Origin: Akkermansia sp.
GTDB taxonomy: Bacteria; Verrucomicrobiota; Verrucomicrobiia; Verrucomicrobiales; Akkermansiaceae
Assembly: GCA_017555205.1 (NCBI GenBank)
Contig: JAFZGW010000019.1
Coordinates: 35,387-99,386, forward strand
Length of the DNA stretch: 64,000 nt
Direction of reading: 5' to 3'
This document shows positions 42,716 through 49,878 of this stretch, piece by piece. Made by a program: the position numbers and the translations under genes. Below the pieces are notes generated by a model. That model was not told the origin of the DNA and did no database searches. It saw nothing but the letters and a program-made list of their open reading frames with translations. Every line of letters starts with the position of its first letter. Within the stretch, counting starts at the first letter, position 1.

Positions 42716-42728
42716 AACACTAAAAAAA

Positions 42729-42914
42729 TTAATCCTCATCAATGATAGCCTTCTCTTCCGGAGAAAGGTTTGTCAAACCTTGTTCCAAAATAAAAACAAT
42801 CTGAGCGCTCAATGAACGATGGGCTGCCTCAGCGAGCTTCTTCAACCGCTGAGCAATGCCCTTGTCCATCTTAACGCAAACCTGCTTCTTTAATTTCTCG
42901 GATGATTGCTTCAT
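42729..42914 (-). CDS. Ribbon-helix-helix protein
   Basis: 61 residues from ATG 42914. The N-terminal strand KKQVCVKMDKGIAQRLKKLAEAAHRSLSAQIVFIL matches the Arc/CopG-type strand-helix-helix fold, ending in an acidic tail. It overlaps the upstream RHH gene by 44 bases. Palindrome copy 2 lies inside its 3' end. Probable repressor with its partner. Confidence 0.7.
   Translation of the reverse strand: MKQSSEKLKKQVCVKMDKGIAQRLKKLAEAAHRSLSAQIVFILEQGLTNLSPEEKAIIDED
42766..42782. promoter_or_regulatory. Palindromic operator, copy 2
   Basis: AAGGTTTGTCAAACCTT, perfect 8-bp arms around a central T. It lies within the coding end of the RHH gene 42729-42914. Confidence 0.65.
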
Positions 42915-43083
42915 AATCTTCAACAGTTAATTCTACATCACGGGTCCCTTCCTCCAGCAAAGTAGCAATAACGTCAGTTCGGCTCTTACCTCTGTGAGCT
43001 GCTAACTTCTCCAGTTTCTTCACCAACTCCCTCTTAAGGAGGATGGATACAAACTTCTTGTCCTTTGCCGGTTGATTCGCCAT
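42871..43083 (-). CDS. Ribbon-helix-helix protein, upstream of the pair
   Basis: 70 residues from ATG 43083. Strand KKFVSILLKRELVKKLEKLAAHRGKSRTDVIATLLEEG is a typical RHH module (strand, two helices), then an acidic tail. First gene of the regulatory unit. Its promoter is overlapped by two palindromes. No CI-like repressor is seen elsewhere in the prophage, so this pair is the best lysogeny repressor candidate. Confidence 0.7.
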   Translation of the reverse strand: MANQPAKDKKFVSILLKRELVKKLEKLAAHRGKSRTDVIATLLEEGTRDVELTVEDYEAIIREIKEAGLR

Positions 43084-43086
43084 ATC

Positions 43087-43133
43087 GTGTATCTGCAGAT
43101 ACACTACCACCACTCCGCAGGTTTGTCAAACCT
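43087..43133 (-). promoter_or_regulatory. Promoter with two operators for the RHH genes
   Basis: TTGACA (minus strand, 43124-43129) lies inside the palindrome AGGTTTGTCAAACCT (43119-43133). A 17-bp spacer and -10 TAGTGT (43101-43106) follow, and the -10 overlaps a perfect 18-bp palindrome GTGTATCTGCAGATACAC (43087-43104). Both boxes are thus covered by candidate operators. Confidence 0.7.
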
Positions 43134-43171
43134 AAAAAGTAATTTTTTTTCATTTTTTTTATTTCCGCGCA

Positions 43172-43200
43172 TTGCAAAGCCATTCCCTGCATGGTAGAAT
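43172..43200 (+). promoter_or_regulatory. Promoter of the plus-strand cargo genes
   Basis: TTGCAA (43172-43177), 17-bp spacer, TAGAAT (43195-43200). The ATG follows after six bases, so the transcript would start at or next to the start codon. Divergent from the RHH promoter. Confidence 0.75.
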
Positions 43201-43206
43201 GCAAGC

Positions 43207-43446
43207 ATGAGAATGACAGAAAGTGGCGCTTTTTTGCGAGCGCTCAGAGACTACAGGAAATATAGAAACACTGAGGAGGGAAAAGAGCTTCTGAAAACCC
43301 TGCACGCCATCTGCGCCAACGTCCTGCGTGAACTGATAGATAAAGGAGTCGAACGGCTCACCCCGGAAGAACTCGCCGCCCTGAAAGAACTGCACGGCCT
43401 GCCCACCCCCGCCACCTACAACAAAGCGCTGGAACCCTACGCCTGA
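43207..43446 (+). CDS. Small helical cargo protein
   Basis: 79 residues: charged helices with a C-terminal LTPEELAALKELHGL segment. No family recognised. Leaderless start expected from the promoter position. First gene of the plus-strand cargo group (43207-44721). Confidence 0.55.
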   Translation: MRMTESGAFLRALRDYRKYRNTEEGKELLKTLHAICANVLRELIDKGVERLTPEELAALKELHGLPTPATYNKALEPYA

Positions 43447-43450
43447 TTTT

Positions 43451-43687
43451 ATGTTTTTCATCACTCTCATCCTAGTGTTAACATTCTGGAGCTACCTATA
43501 CGAAAAGGAAGAAATCGACTGTAGAGAGGAGCTCTTCTCCTTTCTTTACTATCACGGCATGTGTGCAGCGCTGGTCGCCGCCTTTATTAGTGCCACCCTA
43601 CTCGGCATTGCGAAGATTTACACCGACGTCACAGACGAAGCCCCAATCCCAACCTGGGTCTTCGTTCCATTCAATCTCGAGGATTAA
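43451..43687 (+). CDS. Small two-helix membrane protein
   Basis: 78 residues with two hydrophobic segments (residues 2-17 and about 37-56). Starts 4 bases after the previous stop. No family recognised. Together with the next gene it may form a membrane-linked unit. Confidence 0.55.
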   Translation: MFFITLILVLTFWSYLYEKEEIDCREELFSFLYYHGMCAALVAAFISATLLGIAKIYTDVTDEAPIPTWVFVPFNLED

Positions 43688-43713
43688 ATAACCGCAAACC
43701 ATATAAACATGCC

Positions 43714-44721
43714 ATGAGCAACACCGATAGAAACAACGACTTAACCGCAATGGGCCTCTACTTGTCCGAGGACGGCACGTTGCACCTGAAAAACTTCTCG
43801 CTCAAGATTGATTTTTCTGGTACAATGACTCCGAAGGTACTAAAAAACGCAGCAAGCGGACTGGACAACATACTGATAACTGCAGCCAGACTGATGTCGG
43901 ATGTCGCAGGAGAAAACCTTGTGCTGGAAGGAATATCTGTCGGAACAGTTCAATCTGGTAGCTGCGGGTTCAAAGATATAGCCTTGGTCATCCGGGAAAC
44001 AAAAAATCTTATAGGAGAAATCAAAGACATGGACTACAAAAAACTCCTCACCATTTGCCTCACAGGTCTGGCACTCTTCAGCATAGACCGCTTCAGCCAA
44101 TACAAAACCGCAGAACTGGCGACAGAGGCCCAAGCCGAGTCTGCTGGTGGGATTATCATAAAAGATTCCACCATCACCATAACAGACTCACTCAACGCTC
44201 TGTACCCCGGACAAGAGGAAATAGTTAATAAAGTAGTTCAGGCCATGGCAAACATGCAAGAAAAATCCCCCCGGAATATGAGAAAATTTGCTAAAGGATT
44301 AACAGAACTTTCCCACCCTGGAGATATAGAAGCGACCGGAGTTCAATTTGGTTCCGATAAAATCGATGGAAGCGAAACCTCCCAAACCTTACTAACGGAA
44401 GAACAAATAAAACTGGTTCCGGCAAAATTGCCTCCGGAAGAAACAACTAACCCTGAGCCAGAACTCTGCCGAAACGTTCAAATTGCTATCATCAAAATTG
44501 ACAAAGAAAGCGACGCAGAAAACGCCATACAATGTCGCATTGTAGATGAAGACTACAGCAACAAAAAATGCCCGCTCATCGTGGAGAACGCCTCACAACG
44601 CGAAGAAATAATGAAACGTTTTCACAAAAACATCAACGTAAACCTGTATGCAATAAAGCAGTATCAACCCAGTGGAGAGATGAAACTAAAAGCATACATA
44701 TTAAAAGATATTCTCGATTAA
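43714..44721 (+). CDS. Unknown cargo protein with a membrane segment
   Basis: 335 residues. N-terminal beta-like domain (residues 10-105: LKIDFSGTMTPKVLKNAASG, LEGISVGTVQSGSC), a probable membrane segment near residues 111-126 (LLTICLTGLALFSID), and a C-terminal beta-rich domain after residue 250 (IAIIKIDKESDA...). I do not recognise the family. It ends before a terminator. Codon use is more AT-rich than the virion genes, consistent with cargo DNA. Confidence 0.6.
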   Translation: MSNTDRNNDLTAMGLYLSEDGTLHLKNFSLKIDFSGTMTPKVLKNAASGLDNILITAARLMSDVAGENLVLEGISVGTVQSGSCGFKDIALVIRETKNLIGEIKDMDYKKLLTICLTGLALFSIDRFSQYKTAELATEAQAESAGGIIIKDSTITITDSLNALYPGQEEIVNKVVQAMANMQEKSPRNMRKFAKGLTELSHPGDIEATGVQFGSDKIDGSETSQTLLTEEQIKLVPAKLPPEETTNPEPELCRNVQIAIIKIDKESDAENAIQCRIVDEDYSNKKCPLIVENASQREEIMKRFHKNINVNLYAIKQYQPSGEMKLKAYILKDILD

Positions 44722-44787
44722 ATATATCCCTTCCTACACCCCAGACAACCGCGAGACACTCCCTCAAAATAATCCTGTACACAAAAA

Positions 44788-44813
44788 GCCCCGCATTTTG
44801 CGGGGCCTTTTTT
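44788..44813 (+). terminator. Rho-independent terminator of the cargo operon
   Basis: Eight-bp stem GCCCCGCA/TGCGGGGC, loop TTT, then six T. The sequence after it (ATGCCGAAACAGCATCGCC) resembles that after the terminator at 3586. Confidence 0.9.
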
Positions 44814-44879
44814 ATGCCGAAACAGCATCGCCACCATCGAGCACCCCATCAAATAAAACCAGAGTAAACCAAAAAAGGC

Positions 44880-44908
44880 TTGACAGCCTTCATCAGACTG
44901 GCTACAAT
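44880..44908 (+). promoter_or_regulatory. Consensus promoter of the structured RNA
   Basis: TTGACA (44880-44885), 17-bp spacer, TACAAT (44903-44908). Transcription should begin near 44914-44916. Confidence 0.85.
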
Positions 44909-44914
44909 AATAAT

Positions 44915-45037
44915 CGGAAGGCGGTTATTAATAACAGACCCAAGTCCATCGGTAACTATACAATCAGGTAACCAATCCTGAACCGATGGCACGGGTCACC
45001 GCTTTTAACCCGAGGGGCAAGCAGTAGCTTGCCCCTC
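44915..45037 (+). ncRNA. Highly structured RNA upstream of the NYN gene
   Basis: Nested helices can be drawn: P1 44918-44925 with 44998-45005 (8 bp); P2 44937-44941 with 44993-44997 (5 bp); P3 44946-44953 with 44982-44989 (8 bp, perfect); P4 44964-44968 with 44977-44981 (5 bp, loop 44969-44976). All asymmetry is on the 5' side, so P1/P2 and P3/P4 can stack. A separate 11-bp hairpin follows (45012-45022 with 45027-45037, loop AGTA) without a T run. The NYN start codon is at 45054. It is either a 5' leader controlling the NYN gene or a free RNA partner of the protein. No match to a known RNA family is claimed. Confidence 0.7.
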
Positions 45038-45053
45038 ATGCTCTCTCAAAACA

Positions 45054-45698
45054 ATGCAGCACACATACAGCATCCTGATAGACGGTGGCTACTTCTCAAA
45101 AATATACAGCAGTAAGCGAAACGCCTACCCCACCGCCGCAGATGTCATGCGAGTCACAGACCGCATACAACAGACACCGGATTTTCTGAACAAAGAACTA
45201 CTGCGCATTTACTACTACGACGCCCCGCCACTTCAAACTAAAATCACCAACCCCATCAGCAAAGCTCAAATAGACCTTGGCAATTCAGATCTGGCAAAAC
45301 GAGCACAGAGGCTCCACGCAACCCTCTCACAATCCCCGGATTTCGCTCTGAGACTCGGAGAACTCAAGCAAAACACATGGGCGGTAAAACCCAAAGTCTG
45401 GCCGTCAGATAAAGCCCCCTCACAAAACTCCGTCATCCTCACTGCAGACGACATAAAACCGGATATTAAACAAAAAGGTGTCGACCTCCGAATAGGAATG
45501 GACATCGCCTGCATGGCCATCAGAAAAAACGTCCAGACCATCGTACTTATCACCGGAGACTCAGACATGGTACCCGCTCTCAAACTAGCCCGCCGAGAAG
45601 GCCTGAGAGTCTACTGCGTACAAATGGACACGCAGCATATCACAGACGAACTCAAAATACACTCCGACCGCATACTCCCCATTGACACCGCCCCCTAA
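45054..45698 (+). CDS. NYN-domain (PIN-like) ribonuclease-like protein
   Basis: 214 residues. NYN/LabA pattern: ILIDGGYFSK (Asp 10), a central acidic site near GVDLRIGMD (about residues 143-150), and ITGDSDMVPALKLAR (about 168-180), which supply the acidic residues of a PIN-like fold metal-dependent nuclease. No membrane helix. The upstream 120-nt structured RNA and consensus promoter are specific to this gene. Its role could be defence or RNA processing; that is inferred. It ends with a terminator and the integrase lies just beyond. Confidence 0.82.
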   Translation: MQHTYSILIDGGYFSKIYSSKRNAYPTAADVMRVTDRIQQTPDFLNKELLRIYYYDAPPLQTKITNPISKAQIDLGNSDLAKRAQRLHATLSQSPDFALRLGELKQNTWAVKPKVWPSDKAPSQNSVILTADDIKPDIKQKGVDLRIGMDIACMAIRKNVQTIVLITGDSDMVPALKLARREGLRVYCVQMDTQHITDELKIHSDRILPIDTAP

Positions 45699-45708
45699 AC
45701 GCAAGAAA

Positions 45709-45736
45709 GCCCCGCATTTTGCGGGGCCTTTTTTTT
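45709..45736 (+). terminator. Rho-independent terminator of the NYN gene
   Basis: Same eight-bp stem as at 44788 (GCCCCGCA/TGCGGGGC), followed by eight T. It also separates this gene from the oppositely oriented integrase. Confidence 0.9.
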
Positions 45737-45744
45737 CACCCACC

Positions 45745-46875
45745 TCACACCTCAGGCAGCGCATGCACCACCTGCCGCAACTGCTCCGTAGTAGGCCTGA
45801 GATACACCGCATGCACCTCACGAGACTTATGCCCCACCAGCTCCATCGCCATCCCCTCCGTCACCCCACTTGCATGCAACATCGTCGCCACCGTAGAGCG
45901 CAAACAATGGAACGTCTTACTGTGCCACACCCGGCGCCGCCCAGCCCCACGCTCACCACGCAGCCCGATACCATGTAACCGCACCAGCTGAGTAAACTCC
46001 TGGCTAGGATTACTATGCAAGCGCAGCCTAGGCAACACCCACACCGCCTCATCCCCGCCCTGCTCCTGCGCCCACACAAACCTCTCCCGCGCCCACTGAT
46101 AAAACCCATCCAGCATAGGCTGGCGCATCACCAGCTTAGTCTTACCCGTAGTAATATTCACCACACGCTGCTCCCAGTCAAACTGCTCCCATCGCAAATT
46201 GCGAATATCACCCAACCTCTGCCCATACGTCCCCAAACAGCAACGCACCGCTGCCGACCACTCATCAGGCAACTTATCCACCAGCAGCCGCACCTCCTCC
46301 ATCGAGAACGCCTCATGCACCACCTTCTCATCCTTACCGTCCGCAGGCACCTGCACCCGATCACACGGATTCTTCTCCAGCAGCTCCGCATCCAGCGCCC
46401 AATTAAACGCCGCCCGCAGCACATAAAGCCCATGCTTCACCGTCTTATGGCGCACCACCTCCCTACGGTCAGACACCCACTGCTTAATATCCGCCCGCGT
46501 GATACAACGTGCCGGCTCATCCGCCCGCCTCTTCCCCAGCCACTCACAAAACTGCGCATAAGTAGTCCTAGCGTTTGCATAAGTGGATGCCGAAAGCCTC
46601 CCCAGCTTCCCCTTCAGCACCGTATTAAACAACTCCCGCACCGACATAAAGCGCGCATCCTCCATCTTCTCCTCCTCCTGCGTCGCCAACATCTGCGCCA
46701 CCAGCAAAGCGCGCCGCTTTGCTTGCGGCTTCGACAACCTCTCACCCTGAAACATCCCACCCTCAACCGGCACCTTAGTAGAGCGCTTCAACCTAGAACC
46801 ATCAGGCATCACAATCTGAGCCAACCAGAACGGAGACTTAGCGTCCGAATAAATACTAAAACTAGCGTTTTTCAT
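45745..46875 (-). CDS. Tyrosine recombinase / phage integrase of element 2
   Basis: 376 residues with all catalytic residues visible: Arg in GQRLGDIR (about residue 218), Lys in TTGKTKLV (about 245), HCLR (about 325), GHKSRE (about 347) and the nucleophile Tyr in AVYLRPT (about 356). An N-terminal arm-binding and SAM-like region precedes. It targets the tRNA-Arg 3' end at 47024, about 150 bases beyond its start. The element 1 integrase is a close relative with an internal deletion. Confidence 0.93.
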   Translation of the reverse strand: MKNASFSIYSDAKSPFWLAQIVMPDGSRLKRSTKVPVEGGMFQGERLSKPQAKRRALLVAQMLATQEEEKMEDARFMSVRELFNTVLKGKLGRLSASTYANARTTYAQFCEWLGKRRADEPARCITRADIKQWVSDRREVVRHKTVKHGLYVLRAAFNWALDAELLEKNPCDRVQVPADGKDEKVVHEAFSMEEVRLLVDKLPDEWSAAVRCCLGTYGQRLGDIRNLRWEQFDWEQRVVNITTGKTKLVMRQPMLDGFYQWARERFVWAQEQGGDEAVWVLPRLRLHSNPSQEFTQLVRLHGIGLRGERGAGRRRVWHSKTFHCLRSTVATMLHASGVTEGMAMELVGHKSREVHAVYLRPTTEQLRQVVHALPEV

Positions 46876-46897
46876 CTTATTTTACATTAATAGCGTT

Positions 46898-46940
46898 AGT
46901 CGCGCAGTTTTCGCGCAGAAAGTCGCGCAGTTTTCGCGCG
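46898..46940. repeat. Candidate integrase arm-type sites
   Basis: A 20-bp direct repeat AGTCGCGCAGTTTTCGCGC(A/G) occurs at 46898-46917 and 46921-46940, between int and the tRNA. The sequence differs from the TTTTCGCTCA units in element 1, so the two integrases may have different arm-site specificity. Confidence 0.6.
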
Positions 46941-47023
46941 ATGAACTAGCACTATTAACGATAATAAGCCCCGCAAAATCAAGCAAAATAAACAATTAGC
47001 GCTATTAGCGGAGGTTAAACAAA

Positions 47024-47095
47024 TAGCCCCGGCGGGAATCGAACCCACATCTGCCCTTTAGGAGAGGGCCGTTCTATCCATTGAACTACGGGGCC
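47024..47095 (-). tRNA. tRNA-Arg (anticodon CCT), attachment target
   Basis: Full cloverleaf on the minus strand: acceptor GGCCCCG/CGGGGCT, D-arm GTTC/GAAC, anticodon stem GCCCT/AGGGC with loop CTCCTAA (anticodon CCT), T-arm GTGGG/CCCGC with TTCGATT loop. No encoded CCA. The 3' end lies at 47024, and the 13-bp sequence AGCCCCGGCGGGA (47025-47037) is repeated at 6280-6292. It is decoded for AGG codons. Confidence 0.93.
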
Positions 47096-47151
47096 AAGGA
47101 GGCTTACATTACACACTATTGAGTGTGATTTGGCAAGCCTGAAGTGTGACT

Positions 47152-47976
47152 TCAGGCGCCAAAAGCGGAGCGCAGACGCGAAATCTGCTCTTGTGAAAGA
47201 TGGGCTGAAACCACCGGGAGCATACGGGGGAAGTATTCGGCGCGCTCCCAACCGTGGAGGGGTTGGGGTGCGGGTTTCTCGTACGCCCAAGTGGGGATGG
47301 GGAGCACCAAGTCGATAACAGCAGTTGTCGCCACAGCCATGCGCTCAAGCAAGCAGGTAATGGGCTCAGCCAGTTCAGGCTGTGCAGCCAGTACCCCCAG
47401 CACCCAAGTGTAGCTCAGGTGGTTCGGGGCAGGATTGACAGAGCTGATTAAAGCGGCCAATCTCTCGGCGGGCAGGTCGTAAAGCGGCTGCAGGTAGGGC
47501 AAGACTCTCAGGTCACTGAGGCTCAAGAGAGCCTCTGCCACAGTGGGAGGTGTGGATTCTGCGGACTTCAGCAGGCGAGCCAGTTCTGCCACACCGGTGA
47601 ACTTTTCGGTAGCTCCGGGCTGTGCCAAGGTCGCCAGCTGCATAGCAGCCGTGCGACTGAGAACCGGCTCGGGCTCAGCCAGAGTGTAAGGCAGCAGTGC
47701 GCGCCAACCATCGCCCTTTCGGGCAGTAATGAAACGCACCAGCTGGGCCAGGCTGCCCTTGCGGCCGGCAGGTGCTACCTTCGCGGCAAAGATTTCGTAA
47801 GCGGTCAGGTTATCCTGCAAACGCTCGGGGTCATTGCAGGTGACCAGACCGCACGCAATCATAGCCAGCGGCCATTCTTCTGCACCGATTTCCTGCACGC
47901 GCACGGGGTCTTGCACCATTGCGGCCAGACGCTCCAGCTCGGAGAGCATCGAGAAGTTGTCCTGAAAAAGTCCCAT
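47152..47976 (-). CDS. Hypothetical protein, first host gene right of the array
   Basis: 274 residues, helical and leucine/alanine-rich, possibly repeat-like (LADLRVLPYLQPLYDLPAERLAALISS). Start ATG 47976 with no clear Shine-Dalgarno. No family recognised. Probably co-transcribed with the TPR protein upstream, which ends 22 bases before it. Confidence 0.65.
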   Translation of the reverse strand: MGLFQDNFSMLSELERLAAMVQDPVRVQEIGAEEWPLAMIACGLVTCNDPERLQDNLTAYEIFAAKVAPAGRKGSLAQLVRFITARKGDGWRALLPYTLAEPEPVLSRTAAMQLATLAQPGATEKFTGVAELARLLKSAESTPPTVAEALLSLSDLRVLPYLQPLYDLPAERLAALISSVNPAPNHLSYTWVLGVLAAQPELAEPITCLLERMAVATTAVIDLVLPIPTWAYEKPAPQPLHGWERAEYFPRMLPVVSAHLSQEQISRLRSAFGA

Positions 47977-47997
47977 TGTAAAAACCGAGTGAGGTTA

Positions 47998-48900
47998 TCA
48001 GTTGGCACCGCCCGGAAGGGTCGACATACCGCCGAAGGGGTCATCGGTACTGCCGGTACCGGGGGTGGCGGGAGTGTCGCCAAAGGGATTGGAGGGGTCA
48101 ATGCCGAAGGGATTGGAACCGGCGGGGGCGGGCGTCTGCGGAGCGGCGGGCTGGGGCTCTGCGGGCGGAGCTACGGGCTTAGGCGCATCGACATCCAGCA
48201 AAGCGAGTCGCAGGCCAACTATATTTTCACGCACCAAGGGGCTGTAGGGGCACACGCTCTGCAGCTGGTTGTAGTAGGTACGGGCACCCTCAATATCCCC
48301 ATTCTGTCGAGCGATGTCGCCGAGCGTAAGATAGGCCAGCGCGCTGTACGGGTTGGCAGGTTGGGCGATAATTTGTTGCCAGTACCCGGTGGCCTTCTCG
48401 CCCTGCTCCTGGTTCGTATAGTAAGTGGCAAGACTGGCGAGGGCGCGTGTGCGAATGAGGAGATTCTGAGTGCCGGCGGCAATTCCTTCGAGCTGTCCGA
48501 GTGCTGCTTCAGCCTTGGCGGAGTCTGTCAACAGGGAGAGAGACTCCAGCAGTTGAGCAAGTTCTGCGGAGTTGGTATCGGGATACTGGCTATTAATAGC
48601 GGCGAGGGAGGCGGCATCATAAGAAGCGGGTTCTACAGCTCCGCTCTGTTCGGCAGAGCCCATAGCCTTGACGATAAGTGCGCCGGCGCTCTCCTTCTGC
48701 TGCTCTTTGAACGAATAATACCCGATAGCTGCACTGGCTGCTACCATGAAAGCGATACCGCCGACGATGAGTTTCTTGTAGTGATTATTCAGGAAGATTT
48801 CGTGCTTGGCTGGCCCGAGTTCAATTTCGCCGATGGCTTTGATTTCCTCAGGCGAGAGCGGCATTTCGTCCGGATTGGTGTTGTTCTTTGTCGTTTCCAT
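47998..48900 (-). CDS. YfgM-like TPR membrane protein
   Basis: 300 residues. One membrane helix (about residues 46-62) then TPR-like helical repeats (residues 90-235; the stretch LLIRTRALASLATYYTNQEQGEKATGYWQQIIAQ fits TPR) and a proline-rich tail (PNPFG repeats). This matches YfgM-type ancillary SecYEG partners in build. Exact role unknown. Co-directional with metF. Confidence 0.7.
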   Translation of the reverse strand: METTKNNTNPDEMPLSPEEIKAIGEIELGPAKHEIFLNNHYKKLIVGGIAFMVAASAAIGYYSFKEQQKESAGALIVKAMGSAEQSGAVEPASYDAASLAAINSQYPDTNSAELAQLLESLSLLTDSAKAEAALGQLEGIAAGTQNLLIRTRALASLATYYTNQEQGEKATGYWQQIIAQPANPYSALAYLTLGDIARQNGDIEGARTYYNQLQSVCPYSPLVRENIVGLRLALLDVDAPKPVAPPAEPQPAAPQTPAPAGSNPFGIDPSNPFGDTPATPGTGSTDDPFGGMSTLPGGAN

Positions 48901-48903
48901 GGT

Positions 48904-49848
48904 TCAGGATTTGTAAAGGTTACTGAGCATGTGGATTCTATCCACGTCAAAATAGTTATTGATACCGAGGTTGTGGTAAATTTGCAGTGTGGCTTTGGAG
49001 CGATTGAGCGTGTAGAAGTGAATGCCGTCCACATCCGCATCGAGCAGCTCGGCACACTGATTGCTGGCGTAATTGATACCTATGCGCTCAATGGTATTTT
49101 TGTCGCCCCCGGCACGCAGCATAGCTTTGAGCAGGCGAGCCGGGAAATTGGTACCGGCGGAAAGTTCAGCCATGCGGTTCATACTGGAGATAGAGGTAAC
49201 GGGCATGATACCGGCAATGATAGGCACGTCTATACCGAGCAATCGGCAGCGATCCCGATAATCAAAAAAGGCGTGATTATCGAAGAAGAGCTGAGTGCAA
49301 ATGTAGTCAGCGCCTTCATCGAGCTTGGCTTTCAGGTAATCCATCTCGCGGATGCGGTTGCGGGTATCCGGGTGCCCCTCGCAAAAACCTGCCACGCCGA
49401 TAGTCAGGCGATTGGGCAAGCGGTTGCGCTCCTCCCACTTACGAATGAAACGAACGAGCTCGGACGCATGTCGAAAGGCATCTTTGCTCGCGTCGTAATC
49501 TTTCATGGTGCGTGGGGGGTCACCACGCAGCGCAAGAATAGCACTGGCTCCGGCATTGGCATAGCCCTCCAATATGCTCTCAATCTCCTCCACAGTGTGG
49601 CCTACACAGGTAAGGTGGGGCACAGTGGGAATTCCACGCTGCTGAATATCATGCACAACGGAGCGGGTGAGCTCGCGGGAACCGCCGCCGGCACCGTATG
49701 TCACGCTCACAAAGCTGGGGCGGAACTCCTGCAACTGCATGACGGTTTCGAGCAAAGCCTGAGCCCCCTCCTCGGTCTTCGGCGGGAAAAACTCGAACGA
49801 GAACGTAGGGGTGTTGTCAAACAGGGGGGATTTACTTTGCTCTGCCAT
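48904..49848 (-). CDS. metF: 5,10-methylenetetrahydrofolate reductase
   Basis: 314 residues from ATG 49848. MetF signature FSFEFFPPKTEEG near the start, then the conserved LRGDPP region, a TQLFFD stretch and PVTSISSMNR. It makes 5-methyl-THF for methionine synthesis using FAD. A start at 49863 adds five residues; the downstream ATG was chosen because MAEQSKSPLF begins the conserved region. Confidence 0.93.
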   Translation of the reverse strand: MAEQSKSPLFDNTPTFSFEFFPPKTEEGAQALLETVMQLQEFRPSFVSVTYGAGGGSRELTRSVVHDIQQRGIPTVPHLTCVGHTVEEIESILEGYANAGASAILALRGDPPRTMKDYDASKDAFRHASELVRFIRKWEERNRLPNRLTIGVAGFCEGHPDTRNRIREMDYLKAKLDEGADYICTQLFFDNHAFFDYRDRCRLLGIDVPIIAGIMPVTSISSMNRMAELSAGTNFPARLLKAMLRAGGDKNTIERIGINYASNQCAELLDADVDGIHFYTLNRSKATLQIYHNLGINNYFDVDRIHMLSNLYKS

Positions 49849-49878
49849 ATCGTTGCATCTCAAATATTTACAGGTAAA

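Noticed and set aside
44915..45037. Retron msr/msd or group II intron RNA as explanation of the structured RNA
   Set aside because: No reverse transcriptase gene nearby and no msd-like inverted repeat layout; the neighbour is a NYN nuclease.
45012..45037. Terminator ending the structured RNA
   Set aside because: The 11-bp hairpin is not followed by a T run, so it is not a standard intrinsic terminator.
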